Assembly (NCBI GenBank): GCA_007692755.1 | Contig: REBL01000133.1 | Coordinates: 1 to 32,270 of the forward strand | Origin: Nodularia sp. (in: cyanobacteria) | GTDB lineage: Bacteria > Cyanobacteriota > Cyanobacteriia > Cyanobacteriales > Nostocaceae | Length of the DNA: 32,270 nucleotides | Reading direction: 5' to 3' | Shown: piece after piece, positions 17,475-25,526 of the stretch | Layout of the letters: each line of letters starts with the position of its first letter | Position numbering within the stretch: the stretch's first letter is position 1 | Program-made: the position numbers and the translations under genes | The notes under the pieces: generated by a model | What the model saw: the letters and a program-made list of their open reading frames with translations, nothing else | Database searches by the model: none | Told to the model about the DNA's origin: nothing

Positions 17475-19073
17475 TTAACTCTTTTTAAACTTCATATTTC
17501 CCCAAGTTGGCGGTTTATCCCTTGCGTCATCGCTTTCATCCAAAGCATCGCCCAAAGTCAACTGCTTAACCTTTTTCACATCCCCTTGGTCAATGGCTTC
17601 TTTTAAATCGCGTTTCAAATGAGCATTTTTAATCGCTTCCTCTGGAGAATGGGAACTGGTGACAAAACATTTCTCTAAACTGTCATATATTCCCACCCGA
17701 CGACCTTTTTTCCTGTACTGGCGTTCTGTGTCTAACAGCTTAGACATCAGCTCTAAGTGCATAGCATCATCGCCACAAATTTCTTCTAGTACTTCCCATT
17801 CATCGCTACCCAGTAGACTATAGCCAGCACCGGGACGAGGGTCTTTGAAAACTTCACCAGTCACTTCTTGATAAATCCGGGGTAAACTATCATCAAATTC
17901 GTGTCTTTCTTCTAACCAAATCCGGCGAATTTCGCTCATTTCCTCTAGAGTTATGAGAGTAATATCGCGCATATTTTCTGGTGCTTTCAGCCGTAATTCT
18001 TTTTCAATTGTCAACAACTTTCTTAGCCAATCTTCACGCGCTTCTTTAATAAAGGGGCCAGGAATCGGCTCAACTGAGACTTCACCATCTAAGTTACGTT
18101 CGTACAGTTGGACATCCCCATTTCTACGTCTAAAATCTCGGCGCTTGCGGTTCTCTTCTACATCTAATTGTTTGCGAAAATCTAGTAAAGGTTGCATCCA
18201 CTCTTTTTCTTCATCATTTTGAATCATCGCAGCGAGGGATTTATCCTCACTAACTAATGTACAAACCCAACAACCAAAACGCGATCCTCCACAACTGGGA
18301 GTAGTGGTATCAACTACTAAAGGACATTCATTATCAGCAGACGCACCTCTATAGATGTCAAATAAATCTTTATTGCTATAATTCCAAGGGTTGTCCCATT
18401 GCATTAAATAAATCCAAACCTCATCATTGTCCCAATCTTCAATGGGGCTATAAACAAGAGAGTTCGGTAAATTCATATTAGGACTGAGGTGATCCCGTAC
18501 CCGATGAACTTCCAGTTTTTTCATTCTGTTAGCCCGTTTTGTACTTTCAGCTTTGCGAGTACCTAATACCACAATGGCTTCACCACTGCTGCGGATCACA
18601 TCACGAATAAAGCGATTAGAAGGATTAATTTTCAGCCGTTCTGTACACCAGCGAAATTTTCCTTTGGGTGCTGGATAACCTTTTCCAATTAAACCCACCC
18701 AAAATGTTTCTTTCGCCTCTGGTTGTAATAGATGCGGTGCAAATGGTAAATTTTGGGCTTTAGCCTCAGATTCCATCTGTTTGAGAGAATTACGTACCCA
18801 TGCAGCAACTATGGGATTTTCTACCAGGGTATCAGTAGTGATAACATATATTGTCTTCTTTCTTCGCTCAGGAGGGAGTGCGGCGATCGCATTCCAAACC
18901 AGCTGTAAAGTTGCTGTACTGTCCTTACCACCTGAGTAACCAATCACCCAGGGTATCTCGTCTAAACAATACAATTCTTGAATTTCAGTCGTTAGCGCTT
19001 GGATATCATCCACTAAATCTGCTACAGTACGCTTTTGCTGACCTTTTTTTTCTGGTTTTTGTGCTGTAGTCAT
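17475..19073 (-). CDS. dndC: DNA sulfur modification protein DndC (PAPS-reductase-like sulfurtransferase)
   Basis: 532 residues. The ATP-pyrophosphatase PP-loop 'SGGKDS' lies at 47-52 ('VIGYSGGKDSTATLQL'). A Cys in 'RWCTERLKI' (about 143) and a Cys cluster 'CGGSRFGCWVCTLV' (about 255-270), preceded by 'NECPLV', are the expected 4Fe-4S ligands. DndC activates and passes sulfur to the DNA backbone with DndD and DndE; the sulfur donor is normally the cysteine desulfurase DndA, or IscS where dndA is missing, as in this window. The gene starts the minus-strand modification operon and is divergent from dndB across a 183-bp promoter region. One HIP1 site lies near its 5' end. Confidence 0.96.
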   Translation of the reverse strand: MTTAQKPEKKGQQKRTVADLVDDIQALTTEIQELYCLDEIPWVIGYSGGKDSTATLQLVWNAIAALPPERRKKTIYVITTDTLVENPIVAAWVRNSLKQMESEAKAQNLPFAPHLLQPEAKETFWVGLIGKGYPAPKGKFRWCTERLKINPSNRFIRDVIRSSGEAIVVLGTRKAESTKRANRMKKLEVHRVRDHLSPNMNLPNSLVYSPIEDWDNDEVWIYLMQWDNPWNYSNKDLFDIYRGASADNECPLVVDTTTPSCGGSRFGCWVCTLVSEDKSLAAMIQNDEEKEWMQPLLDFRKQLDVEENRKRRDFRRRNGDVQLYERNLDGEVSVEPIPGPFIKEAREDWLRKLLTIEKELRLKAPENMRDITLITLEEMSEIRRIWLEERHEFDDSLPRIYQEVTGEVFKDPRPGAGYSLLGSDEWEVLEEICGDDAMHLELMSKLLDTERQYRKKGRRVGIYDSLEKCFVTSSHSPEEAIKNAHLKRDLKEAIDQGDVKKVKQLTLGDALDESDDARDKPPTWGNMKFKKS

Positions 19074-19256
19074 AATCTCTCTATATTTTTAAATATGGGC
19101 GTGACTTCATTTTTACTATGCCAGCGAATAGAATTAGCTGGTATACAGGCAAAATTTACCTATGTGGGTGCAAAAATTTTTTAAAAACCTTACTACTCTT
19201 ACTCAATTTTTAGACAATTAGACTATCCTAACACCATTTAGTTTTTAAAAATTAAT
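19074..19256. promoter_or_regulatory. Divergent dndC / dndB promoter region with inverted repeat
   Basis: An AT-rich 183-bp region must hold promoters for both arms. At 19118-19125 and 19137-19144 an imperfect inverted repeat ATGCCAGC-N11-GCTGGTAT (one mismatch, half-site starts 19 bp apart) is the only clear dyad and a candidate operator. DndB acts as a repressor of dnd transcription in studied bacteria, so autoregulation through this site is plausible (inference). Candidate -10 elements such as TATCCT (about 19222) lack a strong -35. Confidence 0.5.
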
Positions 19257-20855
19257 ATGAAGAAGAATGTATCAGATAAAACTGCTGACATCGCTCAAGA
19301 GTATCTGGAACGAGAAGACAAAGATAAACAGGTACTCGCCTTACTGCTAGAGAAGTTTCTGGGTAAGAAAGACCAGATTCTAGTCCAAAAAACCGAGATG
19401 GGCGGTACTGAGGCTTTTGTTGGTTCTGTTACCTTGGAATGGTTGGCTGGTCGTGTTCACTTCGCCTCTGGTTTACCCTTGCTTGAGAAAAAGTACAATC
19501 CAAACACTGGTAACATTGAGATTGACGCAGATAGCATTGATGAAATTCAGCAACGTCCCATTGACTGGACACGTCAAGCGCCTCTAGTACAGTATTTAGC
19601 AGCGCGGAAAAGTCACAAATTCCCACCTGTACTGGTAGTAATTAATCAACCTTGGGTAGATAACCCCAAAGCGGCTGAGTGGGATAGTCAGGGAATAGCT
19701 TTAAAATCTACGACTGATTTCACCGCTTTAGATAAAGATGGTAAAGTTGGTCTGCTGAATATTTCCGAAGATAATGTGACAATTTATGCTTTGGATGGTC
19801 AGCACCGACTTATGAGTGTACAAGGGTTGATGGAGTTAATCAAAACTCGTAAATTGCAGCGCTATAAAAAAGATAAAACTGCTGACGATAACTTTATTAC
19901 CTTAGATGATTTGAGAGATAAGTACCAAGTAGACCTTGATTACTTGCAAACCTTACCCAAAGAAAAAATTGGGATTGAATTTATCTGTGCGGTTGCGGCT
20001 GGGGAAACTCGCACCGAAGCCAGACGAAGAGTAAGGTCTATCTTTGTTCATGTTAACTTAATGGCTGCACCATTGACTAAAGGTCAGTTAGCACAGCTAA
20101 ATGAGGATGATGGGTTTTCAATTGTAGCGAGAAAAATTGCAGTTACTCATCCGCTTTTAGCACAACAACAAGACCGCAATCCTCGTGTTAATTGGAATAG
20201 TGGGACAGTGGCATCTAATTCTACTGTTTTAACCACCCTGCAAGCTCTCCATGATATGTGTGAGCGCTATTTGGGGCAAAAGTTCCCTCACTGGAAACCG
20301 TTGGAAAAAGGCTTAATTCCCATGCGTCCAGAGGATGAAGAACTTGAGGAGGGAATTGCGGAATTTAGCCAGCTATTTGATAATTTAGCCAGCCTTCCCA
20401 GTTATAAGCTGCTGGATGAAGAAGACACTCCAGCTTTACGACGCTTTAGTTTTGAAAAAGATGGGGGGGAAGGAAATCTGCTTTTCCGTCCTGTGGCTCA
20501 AGTGGCTTTAGCGCAAGCTTTGGGAATCTTGGTTTTTCAAAAAGGTTTTACACTAGCAAATGTCTTTAAGAAGTTGCGGAAATTCGACCAGCAAGGCGGT
20601 TTGAGTGGTATGGAGTATCCACAGTCTTTATGGTATGGCGTTTTGTATGACCCCAATAAAAAGCGAGTCCAGGTTTCTGGACGCGAATTAGCAGCCAAGT
20701 TACTAATTTATGTTCTAGGTGGAATTCAGGATCAAATGGAACGTGCTGAACTGCGGAAGGCTTTAGCTGATGCGAGAACTATAGAAAATCAAACTATCGG
20801 TTTTGATGGTAATTTTGTGGAACCCAAGCAAGTAGGACTTCCACCAATTTTATAA
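19257..20855 (+). CDS. dndB: DndB-family DGQHR-domain protein (first of two)
   Basis: 532 residues. The hallmark DGQHR pentapeptide lies at 180-184 ('IYALDGQHRLMSV'). It is preceded by a conserved region ('RKSHKFPPVLVVINQPW') and followed by 'GETRTEARRRVRSIFVHVN', as in DGQHR proteins. DndB is not needed for sulfur insertion in studied systems but represses dnd transcription and limits modification. At 532 residues this protein is clearly longer than the usual DndB of about 360-400, and the extension is C-terminal. The ATG at 19257 follows an AT-rich leader without a strong Shine-Dalgarno. It is divergent from dndC and followed after 95 bp by a second DGQHR gene. Which of the two is the true DndB orthologue cannot be settled by eye, so the symbol is provisional. 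Confidence 0.82.
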   Translation: MKKNVSDKTADIAQEYLEREDKDKQVLALLLEKFLGKKDQILVQKTEMGGTEAFVGSVTLEWLAGRVHFASGLPLLEKKYNPNTGNIEIDADSIDEIQQRPIDWTRQAPLVQYLAARKSHKFPPVLVVINQPWVDNPKAAEWDSQGIALKSTTDFTALDKDGKVGLLNISEDNVTIYALDGQHRLMSVQGLMELIKTRKLQRYKKDKTADDNFITLDDLRDKYQVDLDYLQTLPKEKIGIEFICAVAAGETRTEARRRVRSIFVHVNLMAAPLTKGQLAQLNEDDGFSIVARKIAVTHPLLAQQQDRNPRVNWNSGTVASNSTVLTTLQALHDMCERYLGQKFPHWKPLEKGLIPMRPEDEELEEGIAEFSQLFDNLASLPSYKLLDEEDTPALRRFSFEKDGGEGNLLFRPVAQVALAQALGILVFQKGFTLANVFKKLRKFDQQGGLSGMEYPQSLWYGVLYDPNKKRVQVSGRELAAKLLIYVLGGIQDQMERAELRKALADARTIENQTIGFDGNFVEPKQVGLPPIL

Positions 20856-20950
20856 TTTACACACTTGGCTAGGCTTTGTTTTGTGGTTATTACGGTGATA
20901 TAAGTATAATAAAAGCATATAGCGTAATCTACCACTTTACAGGTATTAGT

Positions 20951-22135
20951 ATGACTGAAACCAGCCAGGATAGTAATAATCATATTTCGCCAGATATCAA
21001 AGCTAATTTTAGTAGTGTCATTGAGCCACTTTTTTCGGAACATTATCTGAAGTCATGTTATCCAGGATTAATTTTTTATCAGGGAAAGCGTAAAATGTTA
21101 CAAATAAATGTCCGTGCCAAAGATTTACCCACTCTTCTTCAAGCTAAACCATCTGATAAAAATGATCCTGATTCAGGTAAGAATCGACCAGAAGTGAAAG
21201 GCCATGCGAAGGAAATAAAAGACTATGTTATTGAACGTGCTAAAGACAATAAATCATGGGTTTTAGGCACAATTACAGCTAATGTTGATGAACAACATAT
21301 TGAAATACACGAATTAGGAAGAGGAATTTGTATAGTCGTTATTCCTAACGAAATTAAATTAGATATTACGGACGGACAGCATCGTAAGAGTGCAATTCAA
21401 GAATTGATTTTGAGTAACGAAAGCTACTTAGTTAGTAGTGACCAATTTGCAATTACGCTGATATTAGAGGGAGACCACCGGCAGTGTCAAACTGACTTCC
21501 GAGATATGGCTCAAACAAAACAGCTAGATAATTCACTATTATTATCATTTGGTGAATTTGAAGGTAGAGTTGGTATTACTAAAAATTTGATAGAACGAGT
21601 ACGAATGTTTCAGGAGAAAACAAATAAAATTGGTAGAAATGCACCTACTAAACAAAGGTTGATCTATACAACCAATTTTATAGCTAGGTTTGTCAGTTGT
21701 ATATTTGCTGATGAACCAAATAATGATCTTCAAGGTCTTGACGTTGAGAAATTGTCCGAAGCTTTAGCTGAGTGCTTGAATAACTTTTTCTCAGAATGTG
21801 CAGATACAAAAGATGTTTCTGAAACAAAGCATGAAAAACTGACTGTTAGTCAGGTAGCTGCATTCAAAGAGTATTCCTTGCTAGGAGTAAGCGTTGGGCT
21901 AGAAGTTTTAGGGAGATTGTTGCACCTGACTTATGACCAAGATAGGAATTACTTTGATGTCCATAAAGTCTCAGAGCTAGCACAGCTAGATTGGTCACGA
22001 AAAAATAATCTTTGGGAAAATAACGTAATTAGAAGATCATCTAATTCTGACACTAAAGCCTACGAAGTGGTAAATAAACCAACTCCCATACTTGATGCAG
22101 TTCAGACAGTCAAATCAACACTTGGATGGATGTAA
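20951..22135 (+). CDS. Second DGQHR-domain protein (DndB paralogue)
   Basis: 394 residues from the ATG at 20951 ('MTETSQDSN'); a TTG 75 bp upstream is open in frame but encodes no family-like sequence. DGQHR lies at 141-145 ('KLDITDGQHRKSAI'). Before it, 'NRPEVKGHAKEIKDYVIERA' and 'WVLGTITANVD' match the usual DndB pattern (repeated 'NR.V..HA.EI..YI' then 'G.LT'). The length is close to ordinary DndB, so this could equally be the orthologue, with the 532-residue protein the paralogue. The two genes form a plus-strand operon. It converges on the gene for Dnd-associated protein 4, with only 30 bp between the stops. The gene is AT-rich and free of HIP1 sites. Confidence 0.82.
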   Translation: MTETSQDSNNHISPDIKANFSSVIEPLFSEHYLKSCYPGLIFYQGKRKMLQINVRAKDLPTLLQAKPSDKNDPDSGKNRPEVKGHAKEIKDYVIERAKDNKSWVLGTITANVDEQHIEIHELGRGICIVVIPNEIKLDITDGQHRKSAIQELILSNESYLVSSDQFAITLILEGDHRQCQTDFRDMAQTKQLDNSLLLSFGEFEGRVGITKNLIERVRMFQEKTNKIGRNAPTKQRLIYTTNFIARFVSCIFADEPNNDLQGLDVEKLSEALAECLNNFFSECADTKDVSETKHEKLTVSQVAAFKEYSLLGVSVGLEVLGRLLHLTYDQDRNYFDVHKVSELAQLDWSRKNNLWENNVIRRSSNSDTKAYEVVNKPTPILDAVQTVKSTLGWM

Positions 22136-22165
22136 GTTTTTGTGATTTAGTTAGTTGGTCTTTAA

Positions 22166-22639
22166 TCAAGAAAGGAATTTTGTTAAATCAAATTCCTCTT
22201 CTTGCTCTTCATGGCTAGTTCTTTCATAACTTAAAAATAATAAAATTCGCTCCGAATAATCTACTGCTCCATGCAACTCTTTTTGTAATATTTCCAGTCC
22301 GCCATTAGCATATTCTTCAAACGTCTGATTACGTTGCTTTTCATACTCTTCTTCATGAGGAGATAAGATTTTAATATCCTGAGTTTCAGCAACTCCCAAT
22401 AATTTAATTACTACATCATTTCCCACCGAAGCGAAATATTCTAACCGAATAGGCGAAGGTTCTCGTTTAGAAATTTCTCCTAAAGTGACTCGCTTTTTAT
22501 GCTTTGCACCCAAAGCTGCTGCAAACACAATCACATCAGCAAAAGTTTGGAAAGGTCCCGTTCCCCCATCTGAAGTTGTTAAATCCTTAACTAATTGAGC
22601 CTTATCTTTAGCAACCCTGATTCTACCAGTTTCCGCCAT
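22166..22639 (-). CDS. Dnd system-associated protein 4
   Basis: About 157 residues from the ATG at 22639 ('MAETGRIRVAKDKAQLV'); an in-frame ATG three codons upstream is an alternative. The 'FQTFADVIVFAAALGAKHKK' segment, the 'IRLEYFA' motif and an acidic C-terminus rich in Glu match the small protein known as dnd system-associated protein 4, which accompanies dnd and some other defence operons. Its biochemical role is unknown, and no nuclease or nucleotide-binding motif is seen. It lies 226 bp downstream of the second DndD-like gene on the same strand, across a spacer containing tandem repeats. It probably belongs to the interference cassette with the SMC ATPase, the small coupled protein and the helicase. 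Confidence 0.83.
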   Translation of the reverse strand: MAETGRIRVAKDKAQLVKDLTTSDGGTGPFQTFADVIVFAAALGAKHKKRVTLGEISKREPSPIRLEYFASVGNDVVIKLLGVAETQDIKILSPHEEEYEKQRNQTFEEYANGGLEILQKELHGAVDYSERILLFLSYERTSHEEQEEEFDLTKFLS

Positions 22640-22698
22640 AATAATCATATCTATATTGTTACCATTTTAACCGAATATTAGAAGCGATCTTCCCCTTT

Positions 22699-22731
22699 CC
22701 TCTCTGTGTCCTCTGCGCCTCTGTGGTTCGT
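22699..22731. repeat. CCTCTG-type imperfect tandem repeat
   Basis: A run of imperfect CCTCTGTG / CCTCTGCG units, in the spacer between the DndD-like gene and the gene for protein 4. Similar runs recur in cyanobacterial spacers. Confidence 0.5.
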
Positions 22732-22863
22732 CAACTCCATATCCTTGTAAACCAGAGATAGAGGAGGGAGACATATAACTTCCTTCTCGACTCGCAATCA
22801 TAACCCCACCGCAAAAAAACACCATCTCAACTTTACCTCTTCCCTCCGCACAGAGGAAAGGAC

Positions 22864-22891
22864 AAATTACAAATTACGAATTACGAATTAT
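22864..22891. repeat. AAATTAC / GAATTAC heptamer repeat overlapping a gene end
   Basis: Four heptamer units (two AAATTAC, one GAATTAC, one GAATTAT). On the minus strand they encode the last residues (IRNS) and the TAA stop of the DndD-like gene, so the repeat has become the end of the coding region. Confidence 0.7.
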
Positions 22892-24946
22892 TTCTATGAT
22901 TTCGGTATATTCAAATTCGTTGGGACTTTGCTTAACTAAGGGGTATCTTTGTCCTGCTAGCTGTATATAATTTTGTTCACAATCTGGTTTTGAGGAATAA
23001 TAGGTAAGCACATATTCTCTACCTATTCTTTCTGCCATTTCTGCTTCTACTTCACCTCGCCATTGAGTTTTACTAGCTAAGACAATTAACTGATTGGCTA
23101 ATTTGGGAATTGTCCCCGCTATATGTCGCCGTGACATTTCATCTAAACTGCCAAAGGGAGAGTCCATAACAATAGGAAATGTGCTACTATCGGGAAGCAT
23201 CATCATTTTACGCTTTTGACTCCACTCGCGGACTTTATCGATGATGCTGGCAATAAAGGATAAGCTAAGAATTTGATTTTCTCCTGTGGAAGCTGCAACT
23301 GGTGCTTCTATTCCCGCAGTATGTTCTACTAAGGTTAATTCATATTTTTCACTAATTTTGGGAATATATGGTTTGACTGAAAGCTGATTGAATATTTCTT
23401 GGACTCGTTTTTCTAGTTGCAGACGAAATTGTTTTTCTTGGCGATTTTTAACTTCGGTTAACCGTTCAATTGCATCTTGAGTAGCGTTAATGCGTCGCTG
23501 TGCTAAAACTTGCCTTTCTTCATTCAGTTTCTGCTTAGATATTTGTTTACCTAAAGCATCAATTTCTGTTTTTAATTGAATAATTTTCTGCTGATTTGCA
23601 CCCTGTTCACGATTTAACTCATCAATTTTGCTGGAAATCTCATCTAAGCGTTTTTGTAAGCTGCTAATTTCTTCATTCGCATCTTTTCGTAGTTTGTCTT
23701 GAAGGTTATCTAATTCACCCTCAACTTGGGATATGGTTGCTCTTAACTGCTCAATTCTGGATTTTTCTCTATCAACTTCTTCCCAAAAAGCCGCAGCTTG
23801 TTTATCAATTTCATCTACTTGTACGCCCATGCGAATTGCGGTTTCTTCCACTGCGGAAGAACCAGCTTTATCTAGCCAAGTTCGGACATTTTCATGATTA
23901 TGAGTACCTGCGCTTAAGTCTGCACCACAAATACAGCGATGGGATTTTAATAATTCATTGACAAATTCTCGCGAAATTCCAGAGGTTAACTCACCTCGCT
24001 GTTTTAAATCATCTATGATTTTCCGAAACTGTGATGTTGTCTCTCCCAGCAACACTGTATAACCCCGTGAGGAAATAATTTTCTTCAGGGCTTCTTTATT
24101 TTTTTTGAATGCTTCCTGGTTTTCGGCTTTCTGCAATTCTAAATTTTGCCACCTGTCTTCTATTTCTTTGGCTTTAACAAGTTCCAATAAACGGTTACTT
24201 GTCTCTTTTTTAAAGGTTTGTTGATATTCTAACTCTTGTTTGATTTCTGTTTGGCGGTTGGTGAGGCGTTCACTTTCTTGTTCTATCTGTTCTTGCTGTT
24301 TTAGCAGTTTCTTAGTTTCTGCATCACCAATGGCTTTCAACTCATTCTCTAAAGTTTTTTTCGCTTCTCCTAAATGTCGGATAGAACGGTTAATTACTTC
24401 CACACCCAAGAAAATCTTAGTCGCTTCCGCAATTTCAGCTTTTTTATCAGAACGCACGATTTCTTCTATGCGTTCACCGTCAAAGAAAAAATATTGATGT
24501 AAACTTGCAGGTAAAATTTGATTAATAATATCGTCTGGTTGTTGTTGTGGTATGTACCAGCTACCATCGTCTTCACCTACCCACATCCGTAATTCTGTTT
24601 TACCAGCTTCAAAGTCGCTGTCATTTTTATAAACCCGACAGGAACGGTTAACTTTATAGCGTTTACCTTCGTGTTCCCAGCCAACTTCTACCCAACATCC
24701 TACAGCTTGACCTTTTTGGGCTTCAGCTATTGAACGTTTATTAACTAACTGTTCGGCGGAGGCGAAAGCTGCACTAAATTTTTCATATAATACCCAAGTA
24801 AAGGCATTGAGTAAACTGGTTTTTCCAGAACCGTTATTACCATGAATAATTGTGGTATTGAGGGTATCTCCTACCGCAAGGAGTATTTCTGGAGTTGTAC
24901 CATAAAAGGAGCGAAAGTTGCACAGCTTAATTGAAGTCAGCTTCAT
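22874..24946 (-). CDS. DndD-like SMC ATPase (second, interference-arm paralogue)
   Basis: 690 residues with a complete ABC/SMC head: N-terminal 'KLTSIKLCNFRSFYG', Walker A 'GNNGSGKTS' (36-44), long coiled coils (about 190-310 and 370-510) separated by a hairpin with 'HRCICGADL' (about 335-343, a CxC where Rad50-type proteins have CxxC), signature 'STGENQILSLSF' (about 550) and Walker B 'FPIVMDSPFGSLDE' (about 590-602). It resembles DndD in size and plan but is clearly different from the DndD at 15263-17248. Its ATG overlaps the TGA of a small upstream gene (ATGA), a sign of translational coupling. Because it sits with the helicase and protein 4, away from dndC and dndE, I infer a role in recognising or acting on unmodified DNA. 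The C-terminal residues are repeat-encoded. Confidence 0.88.
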   Translation of the reverse strand: MKLTSIKLCNFRSFYGTTPEILLAVGDTLNTTIIHGNNGSGKTSLLNAFTWVLYEKFSAAFASAEQLVNKRSIAEAQKGQAVGCWVEVGWEHEGKRYKVNRSCRVYKNDSDFEAGKTELRMWVGEDDGSWYIPQQQPDDIINQILPASLHQYFFFDGERIEEIVRSDKKAEIAEATKIFLGVEVINRSIRHLGEAKKTLENELKAIGDAETKKLLKQQEQIEQESERLTNRQTEIKQELEYQQTFKKETSNRLLELVKAKEIEDRWQNLELQKAENQEAFKKNKEALKKIISSRGYTVLLGETTSQFRKIIDDLKQRGELTSGISREFVNELLKSHRCICGADLSAGTHNHENVRTWLDKAGSSAVEETAIRMGVQVDEIDKQAAAFWEEVDREKSRIEQLRATISQVEGELDNLQDKLRKDANEEISSLQKRLDEISSKIDELNREQGANQQKIIQLKTEIDALGKQISKQKLNEERQVLAQRRINATQDAIERLTEVKNRQEKQFRLQLEKRVQEIFNQLSVKPYIPKISEKYELTLVEHTAGIEAPVAASTGENQILSLSFIASIIDKVREWSQKRKMMMLPDSSTFPIVMDSPFGSLDEMSRRHIAGTIPKLANQLIVLASKTQWRGEVEAEMAERIGREYVLTYYSSKPDCEQNYIQLAGQRYPLVKQSPNEFEYTEIIEIIRNS

Positions 24947-25131
24947 TGCACTTCTTCCTTGACAATATCTAATATCTCTTCGTTAATATGGCTATTGATT
25001 TTTTTATCTAGTCTGCCTTTTTCCAATTTCCACACTCGCTCAATAATCTGTCGCACTTCTGGCGACGCACTGGAAATTGGTTCCTGCACATCTTCAATAT
25101 TTGTGTCTGGGAGCATTTGGCGGCTTTTCAA
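24943..25131 (-). CDS. Small helical protein coupled to the DndD-like ATPase
   Basis: Up to 62 residues from a TTG at 25131, or 57 from the ATG at 25116 ('MLPDTNIEDVQ'); neither has a strong ribosome site. The sequence is charged and helical: 'EVRQIIERVWKLEKGRLDKK', then 'INSHINEEILDIVKEE'. Its TGA overlaps the ATG of the SMC ATPase gene (4-bp ATGA overlap), the best evidence that it is a real gene and that its product is made in step with the ATPase. No family is recognised. It may be a subunit bound to the ATPase head or coiled coil (inference), or the remaining C-terminus of a once longer protein, since the frame stays open for nine codons upstream of the TTG. Confidence 0.65.
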   Translation of the reverse strand: MKSRQMLPDTNIEDVQEPISSASPEVRQIIERVWKLEKGRLDKKINSHINEEILDIVKEEVQ

Positions 25132-25526
25132 TAGGTTTTCTTTATATTTTAGCTGCTAGAAGTCCTGCTTTGACTCTTCTGTTCTTCTTTGGCTCAGTGA
25201 TAGCGGGAATTTTGGCAATTTGTTGCCGAAAAAAAAAGAAAGCTTGATTTTGGGTGTTGGTTGTGGTAGATTAAAGATGGATTTACTTTATAATCGGGTA
25301 GTGCCTAAATTTTTAAAACAAGCTACGCGCCATTATGAATAACCTTAATATTATTTTCCCACACTTTCTGCCGTTTACTACAAATTTAAAAAAAATTTTT
25401 CAGGTTGTTTTTTTTAATCTGGGTTTGAGGAGGAACGTGCGCGCAGCACATACCGCCAAGGCGCATTCGCGTAGCGTCTCCCCTTGGGAGAAGAACGCCA
25501 AGGAGGAGGAGGAAGAGGAAGTATTC
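25132..25526. other. 395-bp gap in the interference cassette, repeat and gene-remnant-like sequence
   Basis: Between the helicase gene and the small coupled gene. On the minus strand a 42-codon open frame without a start (25270-25142) ends 10 bp before the small gene ('QQIAKIPAITEPKKNRRV' inside it); the plus strand has an equally short hydrophobic frame ending in four Lys. Neither is supported as a gene. Bases about 25436-25500 are a GC-rich repeat with a CTCCC-CTT-GGGAG hairpin, followed by a GGAGGA purine run. Confidence 0.5.
25436..25500. repeat. GC-rich interspersed repeat next to the helicase gene
   Basis: The segment contains 'CGCGTAGCGTCTCCC' followed by TTGGGAGAAG, giving a CTCCC-CTT-GGGAG hairpin, and two copies of CGCCAAGG. 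It is far more GC-rich than its surroundings and resembles interspersed repeats of Nostoc-type genomes. It lies just downstream of the helicase stop. Confidence 0.55.

Noticed and set aside
21599-21615. AGTACGAATGTTTC, near match to a LexA box
   Set aside because: It lies inside the second DGQHR coding region and mismatches a defined position (GTTT for GTWC).
25101-25255. Plus-strand hydrophobic frame ending in CCRKKKKA, like a membrane-anchor or sorting tail
   Set aside because: Antisense to the small coupled gene, no credible start, and the poly-Lys end comes from a 9-A run.
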